DNA of 64,000 nt from Bradyrhizobium sp. CCBAU 51627. GTDB lineage: Bacteria > Pseudomonadota > Alphaproteobacteria > Rhizobiales > Xanthobacteraceae. The notes beneath the pieces were generated by a model, which worked only from the letters and a program-made list of their open reading frames with translations, searched no databases and was not told the origin of the DNA. The position numbers and the translations under genes were made by a program. The stretch is taken from the NCBI RefSeq assembly GCF_028128765.1, contig NZ_LBJG01000012.1, positions 1 to 64,000 of the forward strand, written 5' to 3'. The stretch's first letter is position 1. Every line of letters starts with the position of its first letter. Below, in pieces: positions 1-8,084 of the stretch.

Positions 1-103
1 GAACCCCGGTAAAATCATGCTGGAACTGATCGAGGTCCAGACCGGCTCCTATCTCGGGGAAGACGACATCATCCGGATTGAAGACGACTATCAAAGGTCG
101 TAA
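1..103 (+). CDS. manC: Mannose-1-phosphate guanylyltransferase, C-terminal end (partial)
   Basis: Only the last 33 codons are present, read from base 2 to the TAA at 101-103. The visible tail contains [20 protein letters not shown], which matches the C-terminal cupin (mannose-6-phosphate isomerase type II) part of bifunctional ManC/XanB enzymes. These make GDP-mannose from mannose-1-phosphate for surface polysaccharides. The following genes on the same strand, a sugar oxidoreductase and a sugar aminotransferase, fit a nucleotide-sugar setting. The catalytic nucleotidyltransferase domain lies outside the window, so the call rests on the short cupin tail. Confidence 0.75.
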   Translation, partial: NPGKIMLELIEVQTGSYLGEDDIIRIEDDYQRS

Positions 104-283
104 CCAGCGAACTCCGAATCACGCGATCCGGGCCAAAAGGCACTCCGTCTTGGCGCTAAGGCCCGGGGAACGTGTAATTTTTTGAATCAAATCGTGTCCG
201 GTCAATCAGGCTGGCATTCGCCACATCTGTGGCGACCGTGCTAGAAGCGCCCGGGGATTTGCGTTGAATCGGGGTTCGATCAG

Positions 284-1288
284 ATGAGTTCCAAGGGATC
301 ACAACCGGCCAAGGCCGGCTTGCGCGTCGGCGTCATCGGTGCCGGCGTGATGGGCAGCAACCACGCGCGCGTGCTCGCCGGTCTGCCCGGCGTCAGCCTT
401 GTCGGCGTGGTCGATCCGTCGCCGACGCATCGCACGCGTGCCACTGAACTCGCCGGCTGCAACAGCTTCGAGACGCTCGACGAGCTCTTCGCCGAGGGCG
501 TCGATGCCGTCACCGTCGCGGCGCCGACCCATCTGCACCACGAGGTCGCGCTCGCCTGCATCGCCAAGAACATCCACGTGCTGGTCGAGAAGCCGATCGC
601 CTCCACGGTCGACGAGGGCCGCGAGATCGTCGCCGCCGCGCAGAAGGCCGGCGTCACGTTGATGATCGGTCATGTCGAGCGTTTCAATCCGGCCGTTGCC
701 GCCGTCAAGCAGGCGATCGCGGGCGAGGACATCCTCTCGATCGCAATCACGCGCGTCGGCCCGTTTCCGCCGCGCATGTCCAATGTCGGCGTCGTCATCG
801 ACCTCGCCGTGCACGACATCGACCTGATCCGCTGGTTCACCGAATCCGACATCGTCGAGGTGCAGCCGCAATTGTCGAGTGCGGTCGCCGAGCGCGAGGA
901 CATCGCGCTGCTGCAATTCCGCACCGCCAGCGGCGTGCTTGCGCACATCAACACAAACTGGCTGACGCCGTTCAAGGCGCGCAGCGTCACGGTCGCGACC
1001 CGCGGTAAATACGTGATGGGCGATCTGTTGACGCGCCAGGTCACCGAATGCTTCGGCTTCAAGCCTGACGGCAGCTACTCGATGCGGCATCTGCCTGTCG
1101 GCCATGACGAGCCGCTGCGCGCCGAGCTGATCGCCTTCCTCAAGGCCGTGCGCAACGGCGAGACGCCGGCTGTGACCGGCGATGAAGGCGTCGCCAGCCT
1201 CGAGATCGCCACGCAGTGCCTGGAGACACCGTCGCGGCCCGCCGCCACGTCGTCCGCCCGCAAGGGGCCGCGCCGCGTCGCCGGCTAA
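284..1288 (+). CDS. Gfo/Idh/MocA family NAD(P)-dependent oxidoreductase
   Basis: This 334-residue protein has an N-terminal Rossmann fold with the dinucleotide motif GVIGAGVMGSNHARVL near residues 16-31. It also has the family EKP motif (VEKPIAS, about residue 105), where the Lys is catalytic. The C-terminal half is the usual alpha/beta sugar-binding domain. Members of this family oxidise or reduce sugar ring carbons, often on nucleotide sugars. The next gene is a DegT-type aminotransferase, and that pairing is typical of 3-keto/3-amino sugar synthesis (for example WlbA-WlbE-like pathways). The exact substrate is not readable from sequence. The last ~20 residues are Arg/Ala/Pro-rich and look non-conserved. 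Confidence 0.85.
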   Translation: MSSKGSQPAKAGLRVGVIGAGVMGSNHARVLAGLPGVSLVGVVDPSPTHRTRATELAGCNSFETLDELFAEGVDAVTVAAPTHLHHEVALACIAKNIHVLVEKPIASTVDEGREIVAAAQKAGVTLMIGHVERFNPAVAAVKQAIAGEDILSIAITRVGPFPPRMSNVGVVIDLAVHDIDLIRWFTESDIVEVQPQLSSAVAEREDIALLQFRTASGVLAHINTNWLTPFKARSVTVATRGKYVMGDLLTRQVTECFGFKPDGSYSMRHLPVGHDEPLRAELIAFLKAVRNGETPAVTGDEGVASLEIATQCLETPSRPAATSSARKGPRRVAG

Positions 1289-1333
1289 AAGCTTTCCATG
1301 TCGACTATTCGAGAAGGCGCCAAGAACCAGGCC

Positions 1334-2485
1334 ATGAACCAGCATCTGCGTTCCGAACCCATTCCCTTCATCGACGTCGCCTCGCAGCGCGTCCGGCTCG
1401 GCGCCTCGCTCGATGCCGCGGTCAAGCGGGTGATGGACCATTGCCAGTTCGTCAACGGCCCCGAGGTTCTCGAGCTCGAAAAGCAGCTTGCGGCCTATTG
1501 CGGCGCCAAGCACGTCATCGGCTGCGCCAGCGGCACCGATGCGCTTCTGATGGTGCTGATGGCGAAGAACGTCGGTCCCGGCGATGCCGTGTTGTGTCCG
1601 TCTTTCACCTTCATCGCGACCGCGTCGCCGGCGGCGCGGTTGGGCGCGACACCTGTCTATGTCGACGTGGACGAGACAACCTTCAACATGAGCCCGGACT
1701 CGCTCAAGCGCGGCATTGCGGCTGCGCGCAAGGCCGGGCTGAGGCCGGTCGCCGTCATTCCGGTCGACCTGTTCGGGCAGCCTGCCGACCACGATGCCAT
1801 CGCCGAGATCGCCAGGGCCGAAGGCCTGTTCGTGGTCGATGACGCTGCGCAGAGTTTCGGCGCAAGCTACAAGGGTCGCAAGCTCGGCACTTTCGGCCTC
1901 GCCACCACGACCAGCTTCTTCCCCGCAAAGCCGCTCGGCTGTTTCGGCGATGGCGGCGCGATCTTCACCGACGATGACGCTCTTGCAGCGACGCTGCGCA
2001 GCATCCGCGTCCACGGGCAGGGCGTCGACAAGTACGACAATATCCGCCTCGGCCTGACCGGTCGGCTCGATACCATGCAGGCCGCGATCCTGATCGAGAA
2101 GCTGAAGATCTTTGACGACGAGATCGCCGCCCGCAACAAGGTCGCTGAGCGTTACGCGCGCGGCCTGTCCAACGTGGTCACCGTTCCGCGGCTCGCGGCC
2201 GGCAATACCTCGGTCTGGGCGCAGTACACGATCCGCCTGCCTGAAGGTACCGACCGCGACGGCTTCGCGGCCGCGCTCAAGGCCCAGGGCGTGCCGACCG
2301 CGGTCTATTACGGCAAGTCGATGCATCAGCAGACGGCCTACAAGCAGTATCCGGTCGCCGACGGCGGCCTGCCTGCTTGCGAGAGCCTGTCGCAGGATGT
2401 CATCAGCCTGCCGATGCACGCCTATCTGACCGAAGCCGATCAGGAGCGAATCATCGCCGCCGTGCGGGGCGCGCTCGCGGGCTGA
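1334..2485 (+). CDS. DegT/DnrJ/EryC1/StrS-family PLP aminotransferase
   Basis: This is a 383-residue fold-type I PLP enzyme. It has the family signature IPFIDVASQR at the N-terminus, SGTDALLMVL in the cofactor region, the DAAQSFGA motif carrying the PLP-pyridine Asp, and the internal aldimine Lys in FFPAKPLGCFGDGG. These enzymes transfer an amino group to keto sugars on nucleotide carriers for polysaccharide or glycan synthesis. It lies just downstream of a Gfo/Idh/MocA dehydrogenase that could supply the keto sugar. An in-frame ATG at 1298 would add 12 residues that do not resemble the family start, so 1334 is preferred. Neither start has a strong ribosome binding site. Confidence 0.85.
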   Translation: MNQHLRSEPIPFIDVASQRVRLGASLDAAVKRVMDHCQFVNGPEVLELEKQLAAYCGAKHVIGCASGTDALLMVLMAKNVGPGDAVLCPSFTFIATASPAARLGATPVYVDVDETTFNMSPDSLKRGIAAARKAGLRPVAVIPVDLFGQPADHDAIAEIARAEGLFVVDDAAQSFGASYKGRKLGTFGLATTTSFFPAKPLGCFGDGGAIFTDDDALAATLRSIRVHGQGVDKYDNIRLGLTGRLDTMQAAILIEKLKIFDDEIAARNKVAERYARGLSNVVTVPRLAAGNTSVWAQYTIRLPEGTDRDGFAAALKAQGVPTAVYYGKSMHQQTAYKQYPVADGGLPACESLSQDVISLPMHAYLTEADQERIIAAVRGALAG

Positions 2486-2501
2486 TGTTGCTACCTTTCT
2501 T

Positions 2502-2661
2502 CCCTCTCCCGCTTGCTTGCGGGGGAGGGTGGCGCGAAGCGCCGGGTGAGGGTTCTCTCCTCTGGGGGAGTCTTCGTTGTCGAGACACCCTCTCCTCAAC
2601 CCTCCCCCGCGTCCGCCTTCGCCCGAAGGCGGGCTTCGGCAAGACAAGAGCGGGGGAGGGG
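2502..2661. repeat. Intergenic palindromic repeat element
   Basis: The gap between the aminotransferase and murJ holds a mosaic palindrome. A CCCTCTCCCGC arm faces GCGGGGGAGGG with a short loop (about 2502-2529). It is followed by a GCGCGAAGCGC palindrome, GGTGAGGG and ACCCTCTCC half-elements, and a closing GAGCGGGGGAGGGG. Such 'CCCTCTCCC...GGGTGAGGG' elements are common between genes in Bradyrhizobium and related genomes. No protein is encoded here. Confidence 0.7.
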
Positions 2662-2719
2662 CACACCTCCGCCGCGGCTAGTACCTAGACCTGGTCGCGC
2701 CATGCTCTAAAACAGGCGC

Positions 2720-4246
2720 ATGCTCGGACGCATTTTCACGGTCGGTGGTTACACGCTGCTCTCGCGGCTGACGGGATTTGCCCGCGACATCATGCTCGCG
2801 GCGATTCTCGGCGCCGGCCCGGTGGCCGATGCTTTTTTCGTCGCGCTGCGATTGCCCAATCATTTCCGCGCGATCTTTGCCGAAGGCGCCTTCAACGCCG
2901 CCTGGGTGCCGGCCTATGCCCATGTCCATGGCGAGAAAGGGGAGGGGGCCGCGCACCTGTTCGCCGACCGCATCTTCACCCTGCTCCTGGCCTCGCAGGT
3001 GGTGCTGCTGATCGTCGCCTGGCTGTTCATGCCGCAGGCCATGAGCTTGCTTGCGCCCGGCTTTTCCGAGGATGCCGAGCAGCGTAAGCTTGCGATCGAG
3101 CTGACCCGGATCACCTTTCCCTACCTCCTGCTGATCACGCTGGTGACGCTCTATGGCGGCATGCTCAACGTGATGCAGCGCTTTGCCAGCGCCGCAGCCG
3201 CGTCGATCTTCCTCAATGTCGCAATGATGATGACGCTAGCGCTCGCCGCCTGGTTTCCGACCGCCGGTCATGCCGCGGCCTGGGGTGTGCTCATTTCCGG
3301 CTTCATGCAATATTTCCTGCTCGCCGGCGATCTGGCGCGCCATGGCGGCCTGCCGCGCTTTGCGCCGCTCAGGCTCGACGAAGACGTTCGCGGCTTCTTC
3401 AAGGCGTTGGGCCCGGCGACACTGGGCTCGATGGGAACGCAGGTCGCGCTGTTCGCGGACACCGTCATCGCGACCTTCCTGCCCGCCGGCGCGCTGTCGG
3501 CGCTCTATTACGCCGACCGCCTCAATCAATTGCCGATCGGCGTCATCGGCATCGCCATCGGCACGGTGCTGCTGCCCGAGATGTCGAAACGGATCACGGC
3601 CAATGACCATGACGGCGCGATGAAGGCGCAGCGCCGCGCCTTCGATTTCACGCTGCTGTTCTCGATTCCCTTTGTGGCGGCCTTCCTCACCGTGCCCGAC
3701 GAGATCATGCGCGCGCTGTTCGCCCGCGGCGCGTTCTCCAAGGCCGACGCGGTCGCCGCCGGCGGCACCCTTGCGGCCTATGCCATCGGCCTGATCCCCT
3801 TCGTGCTGATCCGCAGCGCGGTCGCGACCTTCTATGCCCGCAAGGATACCGCGACGCCGGTCCGTGCCTCATTGACCGGCATTGCCGTGAACGTCGCCCT
3901 GAAGGTGGCCTTGATGGGATCGCTCGCCCAGATCGGCCTCGCACTGGCAACCGCCGTCGGCGTCTGGACCAATCTGCTGCTGGTGCTGTTCTTCGCCGTG
4001 CGGCGCGGCTTTCTCGTGCTGGATCGTGCCTGGCTGATGTCGCTGGCCAAATTCCTGCTGACCGGAATCATCCTCGCCGCCGCGTTCTGGTTGATCGCGC
4101 GCTTCAGCGGCTCTGCGCTGGGCGCGATGCACTTCCACGACGAGGTGACGCTGGTGCTATTGGCCCTCGGTGGCACGATCGTCTATGGGCTCGTGATCAT
4201 GGCTCTGTTCGGGCGCAGCTGGCTGGTTTCGCTGGTGCGCGGCTAG
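2720..4246 (+). CDS. murJ: Lipid II flippase MurJ (MviN family)
   Basis: This 508-residue multi-pass inner-membrane protein belongs to the MOP superfamily and is predicted to have about 14 helices. MurJ flips lipid II across the cytoplasmic membrane for peptidoglycan synthesis. Diagnostic segments are the N-terminal SRLTGFARDIMLA, GPVADAFFVALRLPNHFRAI, GAFNAAWVPAY with FAEGAFN, and YYADRLNQLP in the middle. Length is typical. It is intact, but fragments of a second copy lie downstream at 6776-6889, 7919-8004 and 8034-8084. Those resemble residues about 307-342, 403-434 and 492-507 of this protein. The accessory gene block starts right after this stop codon. Confidence 0.95.
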   Translation: MLGRIFTVGGYTLLSRLTGFARDIMLAAILGAGPVADAFFVALRLPNHFRAIFAEGAFNAAWVPAYAHVHGEKGEGAAHLFADRIFTLLLASQVVLLIVAWLFMPQAMSLLAPGFSEDAEQRKLAIELTRITFPYLLLITLVTLYGGMLNVMQRFASAAAASIFLNVAMMMTLALAAWFPTAGHAAAWGVLISGFMQYFLLAGDLARHGGLPRFAPLRLDEDVRGFFKALGPATLGSMGTQVALFADTVIATFLPAGALSALYYADRLNQLPIGVIGIAIGTVLLPEMSKRITANDHDGAMKAQRRAFDFTLLFSIPFVAAFLTVPDEIMRALFARGAFSKADAVAAGGTLAAYAIGLIPFVLIRSAVATFYARKDTATPVRASLTGIAVNVALKVALMGSLAQIGLALATAVGVWTNLLLVLFFAVRRGFLVLDRAWLMSLAKFLLTGIILAAAFWLIARFSGSALGAMHFHDEVTLVLLALGGTIVYGLVIMALFGRSWLVSLVRG

Positions 4247-4324
4247 GGCGTGTACTCGTGAGGCGGCCAGCCGATGCCCAGTCAGCCCTTTGGGGCGCCA
4301 TGTGAAATTTCGGCCGCCGAGGCT

Positions 4325-4350
4325 GTAACCTTTCGGCAGAAACATCCGAA
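4325..4350 (+). promoter_or_regulatory. Putative ECF (SigF/NrsF-type) promoter
   Basis: The sequence reads GTAACC (4325-4330), 16 bases, then CGAA (4347-4350). This is the form GTAACC-N16-CGAA reported for Caulobacter SigF, the ECF factor paired with the DUF1109/NrsF anti-sigma. It sits about 55 bases upstream of the thioredoxin-like gene. That gene starts an operon encoding just such an ECF factor and NrsF, so autoregulation is the likely reading. This rests on a motif match read by eye. Confidence 0.6.
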
Positions 4351-4408
4351 CCTTGGGTAACGAGCCAGCCGCGTTGCTGGAAGGTTCATGAGTTGCCAGG
4401 AGATTATG

Positions 4409-4804
4409 ATGCGCTTCACGAGAATGACTGCTGTGGCCTTGTTGACTGTTGCGGTGGAGTTCGGCTCCGCCGCTTTCGCTGCGACGGAGGTGCCGTTCAC
4501 CCAGCAGGCCTTCGAAGCAACCCAGCATGAGGGCAAGCCAATCCTGGTCCACATCATCGCTCCGTGGTGCCCATATTGCGCCAAGCAGCAGCCGATCCTG
4601 AACAACCTGGAGAATGACCCCGCATTCAAGGATTTGGTCATCTACAATATCGATTTCGATACTCAAAAGGACTTCGTACGTGCAATGGGCGCCCAGAAGC
4701 AAAGCACGCTGATCGTATTCCACGGTACCGTCGAGAAGGGGCGCTCAACCGGTGATACCGAAGCCAATTCGATCAAGACGCTGCTCCAAAAGGCGACAGA
4801 CTAG
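4409..4804 (+). CDS. Exported thioredoxin-fold protein
   Basis: This 131-residue protein has an N-terminal signal peptide (about residues 1-24, ending AAFA) followed by a thioredoxin fold. The redox motif APWCPYC carries Cys54 and Cys57. A cis-Pro-type loop is less clear (STLIVFHGT). It should act as a periplasmic thiol-disulfide protein. The next gene encodes CcdA, which passes electrons from cytoplasmic thioredoxin to periplasmic partners, so this protein is the natural acceptor. Start 4409 is chosen because AGGAG at 4398-4402 is correctly spaced. An upstream in-frame ATG at 4388 lacks that support. It is the first gene of an apparent ECF-regulated operon with a GTAACC-N16-CGAA promoter ahead. 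Confidence 0.85.
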   Translation: MRFTRMTAVALLTVAVEFGSAAFAATEVPFTQQAFEATQHEGKPILVHIIAPWCPYCAKQQPILNNLENDPAFKDLVIYNIDFDTQKDFVRAMGAQKQSTLIVFHGTVEKGRSTGDTEANSIKTLLQKATD

Positions 4805-4821
4805 ATCCGGGGAACATCGCC

Positions 4822-5550
4822 GTGACCTTGCCATTCGTCAGCATGGGAGTCGGGTTCGTCGCGGGCATGCTCTCGACCCTGTCCCCATGTGTCCTGCCGC
4901 TGCTGCCCCTCGTGCTCGGGCCCGCGCTTGCTGCGCATCGCCTGGGTGTCGCTGCGTTGCTGGCGGGCCTGGTACTGTCTTTCTCCGGCATCGGGCTGTT
5001 CGTCGCGACCGTGGGCTTCGCGATCGGTCTCGATGGTGACGTCTTCCGCGACATTTCCGCCGTCCTGTTGGCCGGATTGGGCGGCGTCCTGCTGAGCGGC
5101 GCATTGCAGCAACGCTTCGCATTGGCAACCGGCGGCGTCAGCAATGCCGGAAGCCGCTTTCTCGCCCGCATGACCCCGACCGGCATCAAGGGGCAGTTCG
5201 TGGTCGGCGTTCTGCTGGGCGCCGTCTGGAGCCCCTGCGTCGGGCCAACGCTCGGCGCGGCGTCGGTACTAGCATCCCAGGGTCGGAATCTCGCAAGCGT
5301 GGCAGCCGTCATGGTTGCATTCGGGTTGGGGACATCCGTTCCCTTGCTGATCGTCGGATCACTTTCCCGAGCGGCATTGATGCGCTGGCGCGGCAAAATG
5401 ATGAATGCCGGAAGGATGGGGAAGCTTTTGATGGGCGGCAGCGCGGTGGCAGTGGCAGTTCTCATCCTTACCGGCGCGGATCATGCACTGGAAGCTGCGC
5501 TCGTTGCTGCGTCGCCCGCTTGGTTGACCGATTTCACCACCCGGTTTTGA
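4822..5550 (+). CDS. ccdA: CcdA-type cytochrome c biogenesis / thiol-reductant membrane protein
   Basis: This 242-residue protein has about six membrane helices and the two conserved CcdA cysteines: STLSPCVLPL (Cys23) in the first helix and WSPCVGPTLG (Cys139) in the fourth. CcdA/DsbD-beta proteins take reducing equivalents from cytoplasmic thioredoxin and deliver them across the membrane. A GTG start at 4822 lies 17 bases after the thioredoxin-like gene, and the stop nearly touches the sigma factor start. The four genes 4409-6776 therefore look co-transcribed. The partner is probably the preceding exported thioredoxin. A general role in cytochrome c maturation cannot be excluded, since a c-type cytochrome is encoded at 8256. 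Confidence 0.85.
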   Translation: MTLPFVSMGVGFVAGMLSTLSPCVLPLLPLVLGPALAAHRLGVAALLAGLVLSFSGIGLFVATVGFAIGLDGDVFRDISAVLLAGLGGVLLSGALQQRFALATGGVSNAGSRFLARMTPTGIKGQFVVGVLLGAVWSPCVGPTLGAASVLASQGRNLASVAAVMVAFGLGTSVPLLIVGSLSRAALMRWRGKMMNAGRMGKLLMGGSAVAVAVLILTGADHALEAALVAASPAWLTDFTTRF

Positions 5551-5551
5551 A

Positions 5552-6112
5552 GTGTCCGGCTTGCGTGTAGCAGATCCGCAGGAGTGGTCGGCGCTCATGG
5601 TGCTGGGGCAGCGTGGGGACGTACACGCTTATCGCCGGCTGTTGCTCGGCATCACGCCTTATCTGCGGGCGATTGCGAACCGCGCGCATCGTAATGCCAG
5701 TGATGCCGAAGATACCGTCCAGGATATCCTGCTGACACTGCATGAGGTTCGGCAGACATACGACCCGTCACGTCCGTTCAAGCCTTGGCTGGCCGGTATC
5801 GCGCGACATCGTGTTGCGGATCGCTTGCGCGCCCTGGGACGCGTGTCGGCAGGAGAAGTGATGTTGGAAACCGAGCATGAGGCATTTGCGGCCGAGCAAC
5901 CTGATGACCTGGCGCTGGATAGCCGGGCTGTGGACGCCGCGTTGCAGACCCTTCCGACCAGCCAGCGTCAAGCCATCACGCTTTTGAAGCTGCAGGAGAG
6001 ATCATTGAAGGAGGCCGCCGAGCAGAGCGGAATGTCGATTGCATCCTTGAAAGTTTCATCCCATCGGGGCATCAGGGCGCTCAGGCGCCTCCTGGGCGAG
6101 GGGAGCGACTGA
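5552..6112 (+). CDS. ECF RNA polymerase sigma factor (NrsF-associated type)
   Basis: This 186-residue sigma-70-family protein contains only regions 2 and 4, as in ECF factors. Region 2 spans about residues 25-90 (NASDAEDTVQDILLTLHEV, then the FKPWLAGIARHRVADRLR helix). Region 4 spans about 125-180 (LPTSQRQAITLLKLQERSLKEAA, HTH SIASLKVSSHRGIRALRR). The GTG start is one base past the ccdA stop. The next gene, four bases away, is a DUF1109/NrsF membrane anti-sigma. That pairing defines the group including Caulobacter SigF (heavy-metal stress) and, as far as I recall, Bradyrhizobium EcfF with OsrA (reactive oxygen). The matching promoter at 4325-4350 suggests autoregulation. Confidence 0.9.
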   Translation: MSGLRVADPQEWSALMVLGQRGDVHAYRRLLLGITPYLRAIANRAHRNASDAEDTVQDILLTLHEVRQTYDPSRPFKPWLAGIARHRVADRLRALGRVSAGEVMLETEHEAFAAEQPDDLALDSRAVDAALQTLPTSQRQAITLLKLQERSLKEAAEQSGMSIASLKVSSHRGIRALRRLLGEGSD

Positions 6113-6116
6113 AACG

Positions 6117-6776
6117 ATGGATACTACCGATCTCATTCAGATCCTCGCGAACGCGGCGCAGCCGGTGCGCGTCCTTCGCCCTCCGCTCTTTCGGGCCGGC
6201 GGTTGGCTTCTGATCGCACTTGCCATCGTGATCCTGCTCGCCGTCGAACATGGTCTTCGGTCGGACATTGCAGATCAGCTGCGCAATCCGGCTTTCGTCG
6301 TTGGGATCATGGCCTCCTTCCTGACGGGCGCACTCTCCGCGCTGAGTTGCCTGATGGCAGGCCTGCCCGATCGTTCGCGGTTCTGGTTGTTGCTTCCGTT
6401 GCCGTCGCTTGCGGTGTGGATGGCAACCCTTGGCTATGGTTGCTTGACGGATTGGGTGAGCTACGAGGCAGGTAGCTTGCGGATTGGCGCGACATTGCAG
6501 TGTTTTGCCACGGTGCTTCTCGTCAGCCTGCCGCTATCGGCATCGATTTTCGTGATGTTGCGTCATGCCGCCCGCTTGCGCCCGTCTTTGGTCATGCTGG
6601 TGGCGGGACTGGCCGTTGCGGGCATGACGTCGACGGCGATGTCGCTTCTCTACCGCCTTGATGCCACGGTCCTGAACCTGATCTGGAATCTTGGGGCGGC
6701 AGTACTGATCGTGATCATTGAGGCCATCGTTGGACGACGCGTCCTCGTGCGGATGGCAGATGCGGATGGAGGTTGA
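6117..6776 (+). CDS. nrsF: DUF1109/NrsF-family membrane anti-sigma factor
   Basis: This 219-residue integral membrane protein has about six helices and a short cytoplasmic N-terminus (MDTTDLIQILANAAQPVRVLR), the family hallmark thought to hold the sigma factor. Helices run from about residue 28 to 208, with a short charged tail. NrsF proteins sequester the cognate ECF factor until a stress such as toxic metal or oxidant releases it. Several cysteines lie in or near the membrane (LSCLMAG, GYGCLTD, LQCFATV) and could be the sensing thiols; that is inference. The gene starts four bases after the sigma factor. Its TGA directly abuts a decayed murJ fragment. Confidence 0.85.
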   Translation: MDTTDLIQILANAAQPVRVLRPPLFRAGGWLLIALAIVILLAVEHGLRSDIADQLRNPAFVVGIMASFLTGALSALSCLMAGLPDRSRFWLLLPLPSLAVWMATLGYGCLTDWVSYEAGSLRIGATLQCFATVLLVSLPLSASIFVMLRHAARLRPSLVMLVAGLAVAGMTSTAMSLLYRLDATVLNLIWNLGAAVLIVIIEAIVGRRVLVRMADADGG

Positions 6777-6889
6777 GCGCCGCCTTCGATTTTTCGCTGC
6801 TGTTCTCGATCCCTATCGTCGCGGCCTTCCTCACCGTGCCCGACGAGATCATGCGCGCGGTGTTCGCCCGCGGTGCGTTCTCCAAAGCC
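6776..6889 (+). pseudogene. Decayed internal fragment of a second murJ copy
   Basis: Bases 6782-6889 align without gaps to the intact murJ at 3638-3745, with 98 of 108 positions identical by hand count. They encode the MurJ peptide from AFDF through LLFSIP, FLTVPDEIM and ARGAFSK, about residues 307-342. The match begins exactly at the nrsF stop codon and ends where the DoxX gene leader begins. There is no start codon, and reading continues into unrelated sequence. This is a relic, not a gene. Confidence 0.85.
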
Positions 6890-6978
6890 CAGCCGGGGCC
6901 TTCATGCGGGTCGCCGATCGTGATATGCTGGCAATGTTCAGGTGCCGTCCTCGGGCAACACGCGATGAGGAAGTGAAT

Positions 6979-7434
6979 ATGGCATTCCGCTTTTCGACGC
7001 CCGCATCTCGGATCGACGCGTTTGCCGCTGGCAATGCCGATCTGCTGATCCTGGTCGGCCGCATCCTGCTTGCATGGGTCTTCGTTGGAAGCGCCTACGG
7101 AGCCCTCACAAACTTCAGTGGCTCGGTGGGCTATTTCCGCTCGCTGAACGTTCCAGTGCCGCAGCTGTTCACGATCATCACCGTCACTCTGGAAATATTG
7201 ATGTCGGTTGGTTTGATACTCGGCATCGGTACGCGCTACTGCGCAATTTTGGTTCTTCTATTTGTATTGTCGGCTACGGCAATCGCGCATCGTTACTGGG
7301 AATATCCCGTCGGCCCGCAACAGATCGGGCAGTACAATAATTTCCTGAAGAACATGTCAATATTGGGCGGCGCTCTGCTGATCCTGGTCACCGGAGGGGG
7401 ACGGTTTTCCCTCGATCGGAGACTGGCAAGCTAG
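6979..7434 (+). CDS. DoxX family membrane protein
   Basis: This 151-residue protein has four predicted helices: about 26-44 (LLILVGRILLAWVFVGSAY), 65-85, 90-110 and 125-145. The DoxX signature includes the helix-1 Gly/Arg pattern, a YFRSLNVP loop, and HRYWEY before the last helix. DoxX-like proteins sit in the cytoplasmic membrane and are linked to oxidative or thiol stress and quinone-level redox functions. They recur in SigF/NrsF regulons. The start is ATG 6979, preceded by GAGGAAGTGA. The longer open frame upstream runs through nrsF and is not used. The gene is inserted between two parts of a relic murJ. Confidence 0.85.
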   Translation: MAFRFSTPASRIDAFAAGNADLLILVGRILLAWVFVGSAYGALTNFSGSVGYFRSLNVPVPQLFTIITVTLEILMSVGLILGIGTRYCAILVLLFVLSATAIAHRYWEYPVGPQQIGQYNNFLKNMSILGGALLILVTGGGRFSLDRRLAS

Positions 7435-7610
7435 CAGCGTATCCGTTTCAGCCGCTCTCTCGAGCAAGATATCGCCGCTCCCTCGCAGAGCCGAAAGAGA
7501 GAGCGCCGCGCGACGATGTGCGTTCTTCGGTTCGTTCGACCTTGCATCATCAAAGCGATACGCAGTCCCGCCAGTTTGGCAGAAGCCAACGTCGTACGGC
7601 GATTACTGCG

Positions 7611-7760
7611 TCATTTCGCCCTGAGCCTAAACGTAACCTCGAGCAGATGGCTGAGGAATTTCGAGAGAGGCTTCAGGCGCTGGGTAATGATCCCGAAAAA
7701 AAGCATCAGCCACGTCGCCAGTGCGGCACACCACAATAGATTTTCCAGTGTTTCGGGCAT
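7611..7760 (-). CDS. Possible small single-span membrane protein (49 aa)
   Basis: The minus strand encodes 49 residues starting MPETLENLLWCAALATWLML. One clear hydrophobic helix (about residues 8-26) is followed by a basic, amphipathic tail (ITQRLKPLSKFLSHLLEVTF) and the C-terminus RLRAK. This layout is typical of bona fide small membrane proteins. The start is preceded by a weak AAAGAG. I recognise no family. It lies within the decayed murJ/DoxX block, in an otherwise empty 820-base stretch. Competing plus-strand frames over the same bases look random. Confidence 0.4.
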   Translation of the reverse strand: MPETLENLLWCAALATWLMLFFGIITQRLKPLSKFLSHLLEVTFRLRAK

Positions 7761-7918
7761 GGGAATGCTCTTTCATATAAGTACTTGAAATGCGAGCAGT
7801 CTTGCCGAACGAAATCCGTGTGACAAGTCCTCCAAAAAGTGGCAAGAGGCCGAAATGCACGGAATAGCGTCATCTCGCCGCGACATTCGCCTGGACACAG
7901 GATGGGTCGGGCGTTCGA

Positions 7919-8004
7919 GACCCACCTGGCGCTTGCGACTGCCATCGGACCAATCTGCCGCCGGTGCCGTTCTCCGTGGTGCGGCGCGGCGTTCTCGTGC
8001 GATT
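7919..8004 (+). pseudogene. Decayed murJ fragment (region of residues ~403-434)
   Basis: This stretch aligns, with a few small gaps, to the intact murJ at about 3928-4022. Shared blocks include ACCAATCTG and GTGCGGCGCGG. The reading frame is broken relative to MurJ. It follows the DoxX/small-ORF insert and continues the same order as the first murJ fragment, so it is part of one relic gene. Confidence 0.65.
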
Positions 8005-8033
8005 GGCCGTCGGAGGCAATTATCCAAGCGGCC

Positions 8034-8084
8034 GTGATCATGGTGGTGTTCGGCCGCAGCTGGCTGGTCTCGCTGGTGCGGGGC
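8034..8084 (+). pseudogene. Decayed murJ fragment (C-terminal end)
   Basis: Bases 8034-8084 match the last 17 codons of intact murJ (4193-4243) at 45 of 51 positions by hand count. They encode VIM, FGRSWLVSLVRG and then lack the stop codon. About 170 bases of murJ are missing between this piece and the previous one, so the relic has suffered deletions as well as insertion. Confidence 0.8.

Noticed and set aside
299..2647. 782-residue minus-strand open frame opposite the Gfo and DegT genes
   Set aside because: Starts inside a palindromic repeat and is antisense to two recognisable enzymes.
7633..7658. Second GTAACC-N16 motif ending GGAA
   Set aside because: One mismatch in the -10 element, lies inside the small minus-strand frame, and no plus-strand gene starts sensibly after it.
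7518..7739. 73-codon plus-strand frame in the relic murJ region
   Set aside because: The sequence has no convincing fold and overlaps the more protein-like minus-strand 49-residue frame.
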